From: Petrolisthes cinctipes
Lineage: Eukaryota; Arthropoda; Malacostraca; Decapoda; Porcellanidae
Reading direction: 5' to 3'
Assembly: GCA_033782935.1 (NCBI GenBank)
Contig: JAWQEG010001432.1
Span: 95,001-159,000 of the forward strand
DNA length: 64,000 bases
The position numbers and the translations under genes were made by a program. Of this stretch, positions 1 to 9,399 are shown piece by piece. Each line of letters starts with the position of its first letter. Positions within the stretch are counted from its first letter, which is position 1. Below the pieces are notes generated by a model. That model was not told where the DNA came from and searched no databases. It worked only from the letters and a program-made list of their open reading frames with translations.

Positions 1-85
1 CGGGGTGTAGGGAGGGGGGGGTGTATTATGGGGGTATGAGGTTGTGGAATATTAAGGGGGTATGGGGGGGTGTAGGGGTGGTAGC
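1..85. repeat. G-rich irregular tract
   Basis: Irregular GGGGTGTAGGG and GGGGGTATG-like units, strongly G-biased on the plus strand. It is followed by three copies of TTCGAAGCT around 85-127. A similar G-rich tract lies at 597-695. No coding potential is apparent. Confidence 0.7.
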
Positions 86-142
86 TTCGAAGCTGATTCA
101 CTCATTCGAAGCTAATTCATTCGAAGCTGTGGTGTTGGTTTT

Positions 143-260
143 GGTAATACTGGACTAATTTGATTCCTCCAAACTATTCCATACAACAGGATTGATACCA
201 TTATATTTATTAATTAATTCTCTTTCCTGACATACTTTAGAGGAATCAAAGTACTATAAA
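143..260 (+). mobile_element. MITE family A copy (diverged)
   Basis: Begins near TGGTAATACTGGACTAA, carries TGATTCCTCCAAACTATTCC, and ends with the inverted counterpart TTTAGAGGAATCA, so it folds back on itself. It shares the order of blocks with better-preserved copies at 41758-41932 and 56071-56231. No transposase lies inside, so it is non-autonomous. Confidence 0.6.
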
Positions 261-278
261 GGAACCTAGATTTCCATA

Positions 279-390
279 GGGTAATTGTGGAGCAAACTGA
301 TTCATCCAAACTGTATTATTCCTGCATTAAGTTGTGTTGCCTGAGATACCTTGGAGCACCCAAAGTGCTCCAAGGTACCAATTAGTCACG
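279..390 (+). mobile_element. MITE family A copy (diverged, second)
   Basis: Contains GGAGCAAACTGATTCATCC and a later GTTGCCTGAGATACCTTGGAG, matching the two arms of family A. Its right half holds a perfect 13-bp inverted repeat (347-359 with 365-377). Confidence 0.5.
347..377. other. Perfect short hairpin
   Basis: TACCTTGGAGCAC and its exact reverse complement GTGCTCCAAGGTA are separated by 5 bases. Seen directly. It probably arose from the foldback arms of the MITE that contains it. Confidence 0.7.
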
Positions 391-596
391 GTTGGAAATT
401 ATAAATAGTAAATATTCGCTAATTTCGTTAATTAATTGCGTAATTAAAGAAATTATTTTATCAAAATGTAGGGAAAATTATGGGGAATTTAATTATATAA
501 TAATTAATTCAAAATAATTAATAATTAATGATTTATGAACCAAAACGTGAACTTCATTCACCACCAAATCATGACATCATTATACGGTAATCAAGA
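391..596. other. AT-rich stretch, nothing recognised
   Basis: AT-rich sequence with many TAATTA words. No open frame, RNA gene or repeat family was recognised. Confidence 0.6.
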
Positions 597-695
597 GGGG
601 GGGGTAGGGGAGTGGGGGGTGGTAAGGTGTTAGGGGGAGTAGGGACATGGGTGGGAGGGAGGAGGTATGGGTAGAGTGGAGTAGGGGGGAGGGTA
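597..695. repeat. G-rich irregular tract
   Basis: GGGGGTAGGGGAG-like purine-rich units on the plus strand, with several G runs that could form quadruplexes. No coding signal. Confidence 0.7.
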
Positions 696-861
696 AGTCA
701 ACTCAGTAACCCCCTTTATGGATTGCCATTCAAACATTAATTTTCAGCCAACATTCTCTCTATAAGTGATGCCAAGTTTGAGGAATTTTCACTAGACATG
801 AAGAATCAGAGGTACCAATGGGGATATTATAGAAATTTCGTCAAACAGACCTGGCAACACT

Positions 862-932
<71 letters not shown>

Positions 933-971
933 ACACATACCCCCTCCTTTACAATCCCACCCCCCTCCATT

Positions 972-1038
<67 letters not shown>
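862..1038. repeat. (CT)n microsatellite, two blocks
   Basis: Two blocks of (CT)n, about 862-931 and 983-1038, are separated by a C-rich linker containing runs of C. The frames that read through it encode only SLSLSL or ERERER and are not genes. Confidence 0.95.
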
Positions 1039-1041
<3 letters not shown>

Positions 1042-1051
1042 TAATGACGTC

Positions 1052-1250
1052 ATAATATGGTTTGGAGGAATCAGTTTGCTCCATAATTACCCTAGAGAGA
1101 TCTGAGGTCCCTTGTAGTAACTTTGGAGTACAGTGATTCTTCCAAAATATGTCAGGAAACAGGATTAATTAATAAATATTATAATATGGTATCTATCTAC
1201 CCTGTTGCCTGGAATGGTTTGGAGGAATCAAGTTGCTCCAATATTGCCAC
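1052..1250 (-). mobile_element. MITE family A copies, minus orientation
   Basis: A half copy at about 1052-1095 (TTTGGAGGAATCAGTTTGC) is followed by a fuller copy at 1121-1250. The fuller copy has TTTGGAGTACAGTGATTC at one end, TTTGGAGGAATCAAGTTGC at the other, and AATATGTCAGGAAACAGGA between. This is the reverse complement of the arrangement at 41758-41932. Confidence 0.65.
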
Positions 1251-1514
1251 TAAGTTTTCATTAGTTTATTCATAAGAAAAAATGATTTAATTAAAACACA
1301 GACTCATTTATTTTTTCGTCTATCTTTATGATAATTTTGTTAACACAAGAATTATTTATTATTTTTCATTATTTTACACCTAAATTAATCATTGATAAAT
1401 ATTAAACCCATTTATTTCATGGGATAATTAATATTTACATCTAATTTTATCATAAGGAAATTGAAACACATTATTATTTATTTATTTATTCATTATTATT
1501 ATTATTGGACAGCA
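1251..1514. other. AT-rich stretch, nothing recognised
   Basis: AT-rich, ending in a short (ATT)n run near 1493-1505. No gene or mobile-element feature recognised. Confidence 0.6.
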
Positions 1515-1520
1515 AGCACG

Positions 1521-1521
1521 A

Positions 1522-1578
<57 letters not shown>

Positions 1579-1650
1579 TGTGTGTGTGTGTGCGCGTGAG
1601 AGTGATATCGATGTGTGTGAGTGAGAGACTGTATGTAAAAGAGATTGCCA

Positions 1651-1712
<62 letters not shown>

Positions 1713-1804
1713 GTGTATGTATGTGAGAGGAACTGTTTGTGTGTGTGAGAGAAACTGAGAAAGAGAGAGCGACTGTGTGTGTAAGAGAGATTTCATTTGT
1801 GTGT

Positions 1805-1864
<60 letters not shown>

Positions 1865-2153
1865 TGTATGTGTGTGAAAGAGCGTTAGGCTTTGTGTGCG
1901 TGTGTGTGTGTGAGAAAGAGAGAGACTGCATTTGTGTGAGAGAGATTGATGTGTGTGTGTGAGAGAGAGAGACTTTGTGAGTGAGAGAGAGAAAAATGAG
2001 ACTTCGTGTGTGTGTGTGTGTAAAAAAATATATAAACACATAGTCTCTCTCTTTCCTACACAAAGGCAATCTCTCTTACATAGTTACAGTCTCTCTCTCA
2101 CACACATCGATATCATTCTCACGCACACACACACACACACACACACACAGTCT

Positions 2154-2197
<44 letters not shown>

Positions 2198-2200
2198 ATC
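1521..2200. repeat. Large foldback of (GA)n/(TG)n and (CA)n/(TC)n arms
   Basis: The left arm holds (GA)n blocks at about 1526-1575, 1658-1707 and 1809-1860, with (TG)n words. The right arm from about 2040 holds (CA)n and (TC)n. Non-repeat words match in inverted orientation: GTGATATCGATGTGTGTGAG near 1600 pairs with ACACACATCGATATCA near 2100, and AGAGATTGCC near 1640 pairs with GGCAATCTCT near 2065. The two sides are therefore arms of one imperfect palindrome. All open frames here are low-complexity. Confidence 0.75.
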
Positions 2201-2464
2201 TACCACTAAATATAAAAGTTTTAGTAAAAACAAACAACTATTTGTCATTCAAAAGGGAAATAAAAGATTTTATACTTCAGAATTCTTAGTGGGTCTACTT
2301 TAACATGTTTACAATTATAACCATTGTAATTTTATTGCATAAGTTATGTAATAACCCAATGTAATAAATATTTTGTAATACCATTGATAACATGATATTA
2401 TCAAGATGATTTTTTGCTATAGTTAGGTTTAGGCATGTCTGAAAGCACCCATGTTAATTAATAT
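2201..2464. other. AT-rich stretch, nothing recognised
   Basis: AT-rich sequence without recognisable coding, RNA or repeat features. Confidence 0.55.
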
Positions 2465-2576
2465 CTGCCTGTCAGGGAGCTTCGGCTCGACAGACTCATG
2501 CTATTATACCAATCCTTAAATTTTGTACATATGTATGTAAAAATAGCAATAAATATTTACTTACTTACTTACTTAC
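2465..2576 (+). mobile_element. Probable retroposon 3' tail ending in (TTAC)n
   Basis: A unique block (TGCCTGTCAGGGAGCTTCGG and following) leads to AATAAATATTTACTTACTTAC. It looks like the 3' end of a non-LTR element terminating in a short tandem repeat. No coding part is attached. The classification is inferred from layout only. Confidence 0.4.
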
Positions 2577-2713
2577 AGTCATTCACACACGAACACACAA
2601 ATAAAATCTCCCTTACACACACAGTCCCTCTTCCTTGCAGTTTCTCCCACACACATGAACAGTTCCTCTCACACACACACTCACGCAGTTCCATTCACAC
2701 AAAGATAAATACA

Positions 2714-2756
<43 letters not shown>

Positions 2757-2935
2757 ACACATACACACACTCACATAGTACCTCTCTCTCACACGCACAC
2801 ACAGTTTCTCTATGACACACATACACACACTCACATAGTACCTCTCTCTCTCTGACACACACACAGTCTCTCTCTCTCTCACACACACAGTCTCTCTCTG
2901 ACACACGTACACACACTCACATAGTACCTCTCTCC
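2577..2935. repeat. CA/TC-rich minisatellite
   Basis: Repeats of a roughly 60-bp unit: CACACATACACACACTCACATAGTACCTCTCTC is split over 2755-2790 and recurs near 2816 and 2910. Embedded (CT)n lies at 2716-2752. After it, three copies of a 20-bp unit with AGGAGGCTTC run to about 2990. Confidence 0.75.
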
Positions 2936-3033
2936 TGGAGGCTTCATAACGTTTCAGGAGGCTTCAGAATGCTTTAGCAGGCTTCCGAAAAATTAAAAGT
3001 ACTTAAAAAAAAATATTTATTTATACAAGTGAG

Positions 3034-3037
<4 letters not shown>

Positions 3038-3080
<43 letters not shown>

Positions 3081-3238
3081 CAATTTTTTATTTATTCTTT
3101 CTTATTATTTTTATTGTTATTTTTATTATTATCTTTATTATTATTTTTTTATTATTACTATTATATTATATTTTTTTATTATAATAATAAAAATAATAAA
3201 TATTATTGTTATTATAATAATAATAATAATAATAAATA

Positions 3239-3284
<46 letters not shown>

Positions 3285-3312
3285 CTTTATTATTATTATT
3301 ATTATTATTAAT
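3038..3312. repeat. (ATT)n / (TAA)n microsatellite
   Basis: Long irregular (ATT)n with TAA-phase inversions in the middle. Frames across it encode poly-Y, poly-I, poly-N or poly-L and are not genes. Confidence 0.95.
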
Positions 3313-3326
3313 ATTATAGCAGCTGG

Positions 3327-3359
3327 TACAGTTGGCAGCATAAGTTCCCTTCATTTGTA
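3327..3359 (+). mobile_element. Terminal fragment of MITE family T3
   Basis: TACAGTTGGCAGCATAAG plus TTCCCTTCAT matches the left end of the complete T3 copy at 38789-39004. It is cut at the TA where the T4 element begins. Confidence 0.6.
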
Positions 3360-3590
3360 CACTAGAGCTCGTAGTAAATTCACGACCTCGTGCCATAGTG
3401 ATTACGGTATGTATGTCATCTGAGCTGGTAACACTGTGTGGGGAAGGTTTCATTGTACGTGAAAGACTGTAGTATCATATCGGTCTACAATGTTCTACCT
3501 ATTCTGTAGATTCTTCCCCCATTCAGTGTTACCAGCTCAAATGACATAAACATCTTAGTACGTGGTCGCTAATTTACGAGCTCGAGTGTA
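3358..3590. mobile_element. MITE family T4, TA-flanked, long terminal inverted repeats
   Basis: The ends are TACACTAGAGCTCG and CGAGCTCGAGTGTA. The arms contain GAGCTGGTAACACTGTGTGG on the left and the reverse complement CAGTGTTACCAGCTC on the right, so terminal inverted repeats extend about 75 bp. A sister copy is at 11549-11763. The TA flanks suggest Tc1/mariner-type mobilisation. No transposase is present. Confidence 0.75.
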
Positions 3591-3605
3591 TTTGATTGTG
3601 GCTGT
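3589..3605. mobile_element. Terminal fragment of MITE family T1
   Basis: TATTTGATTGTGGCTGTA is the exact terminal sequence of family T1 (see 4392-4604). It sits immediately right of the T4 insertion. Confidence 0.6.
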
Positions 3606-3999
3606 ACTTGAAGGTAAAGTGAGTGTGTGTGTTCCATCCCCACCTGCATCTGGTCTGGCTTGATGTCCCACTGTCCTATCTGTCCATCCATCCTTGTGGC
3701 TTGGAATGTCCATCGTGATCCCTGAAATAGCATGCAATCATTATCATCTAATGCTGTATATATAACATAAAAAAGTATACATTTAGCATTCAAAGGTATC
3801 ATTTGTCTTGAGTTAATTGTCAGTTTATTCACTCCCTTTAAATAACTATGTTTGGAGACAAAGACTTTTTAGAATACAAGGAGAAAATCTCTTTTGTCTA
3901 AGTGCTTATATTTATTAGTTTTTCTTTCCCTTTTAATATTCTAATCTTTCTCTAATTCTCACCTTTCCAGTCTCTCTCTCCTATATTCTCTTTTCTTTC
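3606..3999. other. Unassigned sequence
   Basis: Mixed-composition sequence with no convincing open frame, repeat or RNA. The short frames are not supported. Confidence 0.5.
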
Positions 4000-4097
4000 T
4001 ATTTCTTTCCTGCTTGATGTCTCACCTCTTTATCGCCTTTTTCTGGCGCTATATGACCTCGCTCTTGCGGCTCCTAATATCAATCAATCAATCAATC
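4000..4097 (+). mobile_element. Retroposon 3' tail ending in (ATCA)n
   Basis: GCGCTATATGACCTCGCTC then TTGCGGCTCCTAAT then ATCAATCAATCAATC. A diverged second copy is at 54715-54800. The shared block followed by a 4-bp repeat suggests the 3' end of a LINE or SINE. No coding part is attached. Confidence 0.55.
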
Positions 4098-4391
4098 TCT
4101 CTTATATTTCCTGTAAGTCTTCTTTTAGACTTTTAGATAAACATTCACTCAGTAAAGTAATTAATTAAACTGAAGTGAAAATATTTTGTGGTAATGATTT
4201 AGTGTAAAGATCAATTGTTATTGTTATGATACTTGGTGATGCATGTGGTATAGTGAATTAATTATTGTTGTTGTTGTTATTTGTGTGATACATTTATTTA
4301 AACTCAATTATTAATACATGCTTCTTCACTTAATAAATGTACTCCATCCATTGTTTCTGTTCTCCCAATTGTTGTGTTTTCTGATTAGATG

Positions 4392-4604
4392 TACAGCCAC
4401 AATCAAATAACCACCGACACTTTCCTTCCATCGTAGTAAATATCTTAGTAATAAAGAACAATACATGTATGAATTTGCAGCACTTCATAATAATAATTGA
4501 GGGGGTTGAGAAGACATAACGTGTTGTATGATTATGTTTTGATATGATACTGATCTTTTGCACGATGGAAGGAAAGTGTCGGTGGTTATTTGATTGTGGC
4601 TGTA
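4392..4604. mobile_element. MITE family T1, complete, 43-bp perfect TIRs
   Basis: Starts TACAGCCACAATCAAATAAC and ends with the reverse complement. Arms match perfectly for about 43 bp, through CCTTCCATCGT. The centre holds CTTAGTAATAAAGAACAATA and a GGGGGTTGA block. The terminal TA dinucleotides fit a Tc1/mariner target site with a CAGCC... inverted repeat. Other copies or parts are at 42190-42475, 48120-48268, 55117-55292 and 58987-59199. Confidence 0.85.
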
Positions 4605-4817
4605 CAGTCGGCCTCAAGAATTCGTACACACTGTATTGATTAAAAGGGGTCTTTATTCTGCACATAATGTCGGCATTGTTCTGCTGACTGATTCAAGTAT
4701 TACCCAAATAACATTACTAGAATTATTTTGTGTTAGAAAATTAATGCACTAAATTTTGTAGTTGTTACGAACCCTTGATGTCACAGTGGTGTATACAAAT
4801 TCCTGAGACCGACTGTA
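4603..4817. mobile_element. MITE family T2, complete
   Basis: Left end TACAGTCGGCCTCAAGAATT; right end reads, on the other strand, TACAGTCGGTCTCAGGAATT. The inverted repeats are about 31 bp with a few mismatches. It shares the TA at 4603-4604 with the T1 copy to its left, so one inserted at the edge of the other. No coding sequence. Confidence 0.75.
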
Positions 4818-4870
4818 CTACTGCCTGTGTACCGTTGAATTACAGGGCCGTATACAAGAACATTCATGGT

Positions 4871-4959
4871 GTTGACGATGATGATGTGGTACTGGTATGA
4901 TGACTCCATCTCCATAGACAAACTATAGCGCATCGTACTGGTACCATAGCATCATCAAC
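4871..4959. repeat. Imperfect palindrome
   Basis: GTTGACGATGATGATGTGGT is mirrored by ACCATAGCATCATCAAC. A related pair of arms (TGGTACTGATAAGACGACTC and inverted GAGTCATCTTACCAC) surrounds the T1 copy at 58987-59199, so this may be another MITE family. Confidence 0.5.
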
Positions 4960-4969
4960 AACCTTACCA

Positions 4970-5208
4970 ACCACTCCATCATACTTGTTCCACCATATTT
5001 CAGACATTCTACATCGCATCCATCCAAACCTGAAGCATTCCCTGTTTTCATCTCTCTCAATGCCTCCTCCACCTCATTCTTTCCCTGTTTTCATCTCTCT
5101 CATTGCCTCCTCCACCTCCTTCTTTCCTCCACCTCCTTTCTTATCAGCTCCCCATTTAATCCCTCCAACCTGTTTACTCCATTTTCCCTTCCAAACACAA
5201 CAATCGCA
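4970..5208 (-). pseudogene. LINE reverse transcriptase fragment
   Basis: On the minus strand this matches, block for block, the start of the LINE reverse transcriptase on the plus strand at about 12310-12520. Shared pieces include the sequence for TGKASGLDG-type residues, the run encoding VEEAMREMKTG, and GTGTTTGGAAGGG. Within it, the segment encoding the EEA(M/L)REM piece is duplicated. It is a short dead fragment of the N-terminal reverse-transcriptase region. The plus-strand open frame over it is antisense and low-complexity. Confidence 0.7.
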
Positions 5209-5461
5209 GCTTCTATACAAACATTTCCTGACAGGTGATGGTGGTCCTATCTACCTATCTATCTATATATTGCCAAACACCTTAATCCCCGAAGGGTTGG
5301 CCACAAATGAATCGCCTCCATGAACCCCTGTTCCCCGTTAACTGGCGTCCCTCCTCCCACCACATACCACTCTCCTTCACATACCTCTCAACTCCGTGTG
5401 AGAGAGAGTGATACCCAGTCACCTGTCATAAATGGGTAAGCATATGAGGAAAAATCTCAAT
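5209..5461. other. Unassigned sequence
   Basis: No gene or repeat recognised. Confidence 0.5.
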
Positions 5462-5676
5462 GTATAGTTGTGCACCACAATCCCTAACCCACTTGAATTG
5501 AAGCCTGAGATCTGAAGCAGGTGGTTTCTGGACGACAACCCACCCAAACCATCACGAGGACACACACATTTCAAACCAATGGAGGAGGCTTTGGGTGGGC
5601 TGTCATCCAGAAACTGCCCGCTCAAAGATCTCGGGCTTTGACTCAGGTGGGCTAGGGATTATGGTGAGTGACTATA
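5462..5676. repeat. Foldback element with ~90-bp arms
   Basis: The left arm (GTATAGTTGTGCACCACAAT, CCCTAACCCACTTGA, GGTTTCTGGACGACAACCCA) is matched in inverted order by the right arm (TGGGTGGGCTGTCATCCAGA, TCAGGTGGGCTAGGG, GTGAGTGACTATAC). Ends read TATAG/CTATA. Likely a MITE, but only this copy is seen here. Confidence 0.7.
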
Positions 5677-5689
5677 CCTCACACAATAT

Positions 5690-6236
5690 CTTTTTAAGTA
5701 AGTTAGGAATGGTGATAAAAATACTACAGGAAGAATCCAATCCAAAATTACCTAAACGGGAAGAAAGACGAAAGAGAGAAGATATGATTATGGTTTACAA
5801 ATGTGTCACAGAAAAAGGAAAGATAGATATAAAAAACTTGTGGCAGCAAGGAATATCTACAATGAGAGGACACAGTAAGAAATTAATTAAAAGAAGAAGA
5901 GATAAAGATGTACAGAAATATAGTTTTCCAAATAGAGTAATTGACGAATGGAATAAATTACCAGAAGAGGTGGTGTGTGTCAAACACACACACACACACA
6001 CACAAATAGAGTAATAGATCAATGGAACAAATTACCAGAAGTGGTGTGTGTCAAACACGCACACACACACACACACACACAAATAAAGTAATAGATGAAT
6101 GAAACTAATTACCAGGAGTGGTGTGTGTCAAAAACATACATAATTTTAAAGAAAAATATGATAATTGTGTTTTAAAATACGGGACATTACGAGCTGCACT
6201 CAATCCTGTAAATATACAAATAGGTAAGAACAAATA
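5690..6236 (+). pseudogene. LINE 3' end: C-terminal tail of a non-LTR reverse transcriptase
   Basis: Frames here encode KREERRKREDMIMVYKCVT, then LWQQGISTMRGHSKKLIKRR, then RDKDVQKYSFPNRVIDEWN and KLPEEV. Related RGHSxKLxK...FSNRVVDxWNxLPxxVV sequences are familiar as the C-terminal tail of jockey-like LINE polyproteins (family knowledge). The piece encoding NRVID(E/Q)WNKLPE is tandemly repeated about three times (near 5932, 6003, 6080), each followed by (CA)n. The end (GTAAATATACAAATAGGTAAG) recurs inverted at 49110-49160, identifying a shared LINE family. It is 5'-truncated and inactive. Confidence 0.7.
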
Positions 6237-6658
6237 GGCGGTGGGAGAGTGGATAAAGAGACGGACTACAAATGTCAAGGACCCGGGTTCGAATCCACGA
6301 GAAAACGTCTGGGATTATTCTGAGGTGAACGGGGTCCAGCTGTTCGTCAATTATCCTGGCTACGCCGACACGTCGAGAAAATACCCCCTACATCGTCATC
6401 AACTCACAACATAGAAGATGCCAGACCATATTCCAAGATGCTGTGAGAGACGGTGTAGCTGCTCTCCCCTGATAGTGACGTGTATAAATAAGGTGTCGTC
6501 ATCTAGTGGGACAGAAGAGAAGCTACGGTACCAACATCATCACGAAACTCCACTGTCTCATCTGGTGTGACACCCAATAATCTCGGGTCCTCGCAAGAGT
6601 CACGGGCTACTGACAGCCTACAGTCCCGAGGTTGAGGTATAGAAAAAAAAAAAAAAAA
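6237..6658 (+). mobile_element. tRNA-headed SINE with poly(A) tail
   Basis: The head has a box A-like GTGGGAGAGTGGAT (6241-6254) and a box B GGTTCGAATCC (6286-6296) at normal internal Pol III promoter spacing. The tail is a 16-nt A run at 6643-6658. The tRNA arms pair poorly, so this is a tRNA-derived retroposon rather than a working tRNA. Alternative: part of 6300-6640, which includes GTATAAATAAGG at about 6481, could be the leader or LTR of the gypsy element that starts at 6677. Confidence 0.6.
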
Positions 6659-6676
6659 TCTGGTATATTTTTAATC

Positions 6677-8309
6677 ATGGAAGGTGAGGGTTATGATATA
6701 GCATCTCTCCTTGCTGACACCTCGCCTGAATACATAAATATCATAAAAATCAGTAGTGAGCCATTTTCAGGTCCCTTTACATGATCAACCAAGTAAACTC
6801 ACTAAGTCGGTAATTAAGGATGTTGTTGTAAAATATTTAGTGAAGCAGGGAATTGTGGACACCCCTGCTCTACCCGACACTGAAGATGAGGAATAAGTCC
6901 CTTTTAACCTTGCCACTATCCCTCCAACTCAGTCTGCTAAAACACCGGGTGGTAAGAGTAATAACAAACCTGAAGTTTCTCAGGTTACCGCGGTAGAAGT
7001 TGAAAAGCTCCGGGTAGAGATGTAATACCAGCTCGAATGGGAGAAAATTTAACTTGAAAGAGAAAAACTAGAACTCGAAAGGGGAAAGTTGGCAGTGGCT
7101 AGAGAACAAGGTAGAGAAGGAAGCAGAGTGGAGGAAAAGGAACTGTCCTTTAACATGTCTAGTGTAACTGTAATGATACCTGCTTTTGATGAAGGTGATA
7201 TTGAGGGTTCATTATTTTAGCCTTTTCGATTGATTAGCAACTAAAAACGAGTGGCCTAAGGATGTTGCTGATTGCCCCTAAACAGACAGGTCGTAATTAC
7301 ATTTACCAAGATAGACCCGACGACTATGAGTTTGTCAAGCAACAGATTCTGTATGTCCATGTGGTAACCCCAGAGACTTAGAGATAAATTCAGGAAACTG
7401 ATCAAAAATAAGCATCAAACATATGTGGAATTTGCATGTGATAAGCTTAAATATTTTAAGAAATGACTAAATGCTCTCTCGGTCACCATCTATTCAGAAC
7501 TTATTAATCTCATTGTCCTAGAGGAATTTAAAAAAAAAGCACCCTTACCTATTGTGAACTACATAGAGGAGAGGGGCAAGATGGAACTATTGAGGGTGGC
7601 GGAACAAGCAGATGTTCAGGCTTTGAGGCTCCAGATCAGGTCGAGGCGTGAGGGAGACCTCACTCTTTCTGTAAAAAGTTCCTCTGATTATATCAAGTAC
7701 AAAGATGCTAAGGATAAGCTGAGGGGTAGCGGGTTCACTACTAGCCAATTAACATGTGCATACTGTAGGAAGCCAGGCCATACTATTACTTTTTGTAAAC
7801 ACCCCAAATGTACAAGTAGTAGGAAAAGTTTCATCTCTACTGCATCAGGTTCCTCTACCTCATCAAATCCTGTAGCTTCTAATAGTAGTGTTGTCCAGTC
7901 AAAACTGTTGTTTGATGACTTTATTTTTGATGGTGACGTGGCTTTGACAAAGGAGGGTCAGACCTATCCTATTAAGGTCTTACGAGACACGGTGGCTTCT
8001 CAGTCCATACTGCTAAGTAATGTTCTTCCCCATCTAGAAGATAACTTTACTGGAGATAAGGTATACTGTATACTAATTTCCAGTCTCACCTCTCAGACTT
8101 CATACCCCGTGGCCCGAATTTATCTTAAGTGTTCTCTTGTCGCCTTGTGTGTCAAAGTGGCAGTACAGGAAGGAAACCTCTCTGTTGAAGGAATTCATTT
8201 ATTGCTTGGTAATGACATAGCAGGTAAACTTGTGGTACCTATTGTTCTAACTGTAGAAAAGTCTTTACCTGTATTCCCTTCTGAACCTTCTGATGTTTTT
8301 CCCTCTTGA
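6677..8309 (+). pseudogene. Ty3/gypsy gag-protease remnant
   Basis: A degraded gag starts near the ATG at 6677 and shifts frame several times. Recognisable pieces are a charged coiled-coil stretch (EKLRVEM, LEREKLELERGKLAVAREQG, about 7005-7120) and a capsid-like tail (KHQTYVEFACDKLKYF, about 7412-7465). From 7554 the frame is open: one CCHC zinc knuckle (CAYCRKPGHTITFC), a Ser/Thr-rich spacer, then an aspartic-protease domain. The catalytic DTG-like triad reads DTV, so the glycine is lost, followed by ASQSILL and a LLLGNDIAGK motif. The order matches metazoan gypsy elements with SCAN-like gag. In-frame stops and the altered active site make it non-functional. The frame ends at TGA 8307-8309, and the same frame continues downstream. 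Confidence 0.75.
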
Positions 8310-9035
8310 GTGTTGACTTGTTCACAGGTCCAACAAGCCTCTCAGAATCAATGTCAGTCTCCGTCACTTTCCATGCCTCCTTTTGATATTATCTCTAAAG
8401 TAGATTTGATACAGGCACAGGAAACTGACCTTTCTTTAGCTACCAGGCGACATGCTGCTCTAGACAAGAAGGATGTAGACACCCTACCTGCCTTCTAATA
8501 TGATTAAGGTGTACTCATGAGTGCATACCGGCCTCCAACTCTATCAGCCAACTTTTCTTGGTCAGAAACACATCAGATTATGTTACCTAGTTCAGTACAC
8601 TCAGATGTATTAAAGCTAGCTCATGACGGTTACAGTGGACATCTTGGGTTCCGTAAAACTTACTATAAATCTTGGGTCTCATTTTCTGGCCGAAAATTAA
8701 GAAGGATGTGAAACATTTCTTGAAACCTGTCATGTTTGCCAACTGGTTGGTGGAGTTAATCAACCTATACCTCTTGCCCCCTTGTATTCCATCCCCGTGC
8801 TTGATGAACCCTTTGAACAAATCATCCTGTATTGTGTAGGACCCTTTCCCAAGACACAGAAGGGACATTAATATTTATTAACAGTGATGGATACGACAAC
8901 GTGGTATCCGGAGGCATTCCCTCTGAAGAGTATCACTGCTAACGCGATAATCAAACCCTTGTTGCATAAGTTTACATCTAAAGTTATTCCCAAACAAATA
9001 CAGACAGATCATGGGACTAACTTTACCAGCTATAG
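8310..9035 (+). pseudogene. Ty3/gypsy spacer and truncated integrase
   Basis: The same frame as the protease continues through a spacer (ISKVDLIQAQETDLSLATRR) and then an integrase HHCC zinc-binding region: HDGYSGHLGFRKTYY with TCHVC in a shifted frame near 8730. The core follows: a region of CVGPFPKTQ where the first catalytic Asp position reads Tyr, VMDTTTWYPEAFPLKSITA, and QTDHGTNFTS with the second catalytic Asp. Homology stops at about 9035 before the catalytic Glu. There are stops at 8496-8498 and 8709-8711 plus frameshifts. Only about 230 bp separate protease and integrase, so no reverse transcriptase lies between them. Confidence 0.75.
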
Positions 9036-9399
9036 GTGTTTAAACAGGTATAACATGAAGTGCCGTTACTAGTTGCATGGGGTGCTCAAACCCACAGGTT
9101 ACACGGTATACTAGTTTATTGGTAGACACAGGGTGTGGAATAGTAGTGTAGTACAAGCAATGAATACTCCAGGACCAGTAAGGGTAGAGAAGGGGCACGT
9201 GGTAGCGGGTGAGCACACACGATGTAGAGCTGGCAGGTGGAGCCGTGCTGCAGGTGAGTCACTGTAGTGGAGAGCGGGCGTAGCAGGAGCGGAGCAGGCA
9301 GCTGGACAGGAAGAGAACTAGCTGGCCTGGTTAGAGCTGGAGGCAGAGTGGGTGCTGTGAAGATTTAGGGCTTTATGCCTCTCGACTCATGGTGTTGGT
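9036..9399. other. Unassigned G/T-rich sequence
   Basis: Follows the truncation point of the gypsy integrase. Purine-rich with GAGCAGGAGC-like words. No open frame, repeat family or splice structure recognised. Confidence 0.5.

Noticed and set aside
4330..4665. A 111-codon minus-strand frame
   Set aside because: It runs across the T1 and T2 MITEs and is explained by their sequence.
6237..6310. A functional tRNA gene
   Set aside because: Boxes A and B are present, but acceptor and T arms do not pair well and a longer retroposon body with poly(A) follows.
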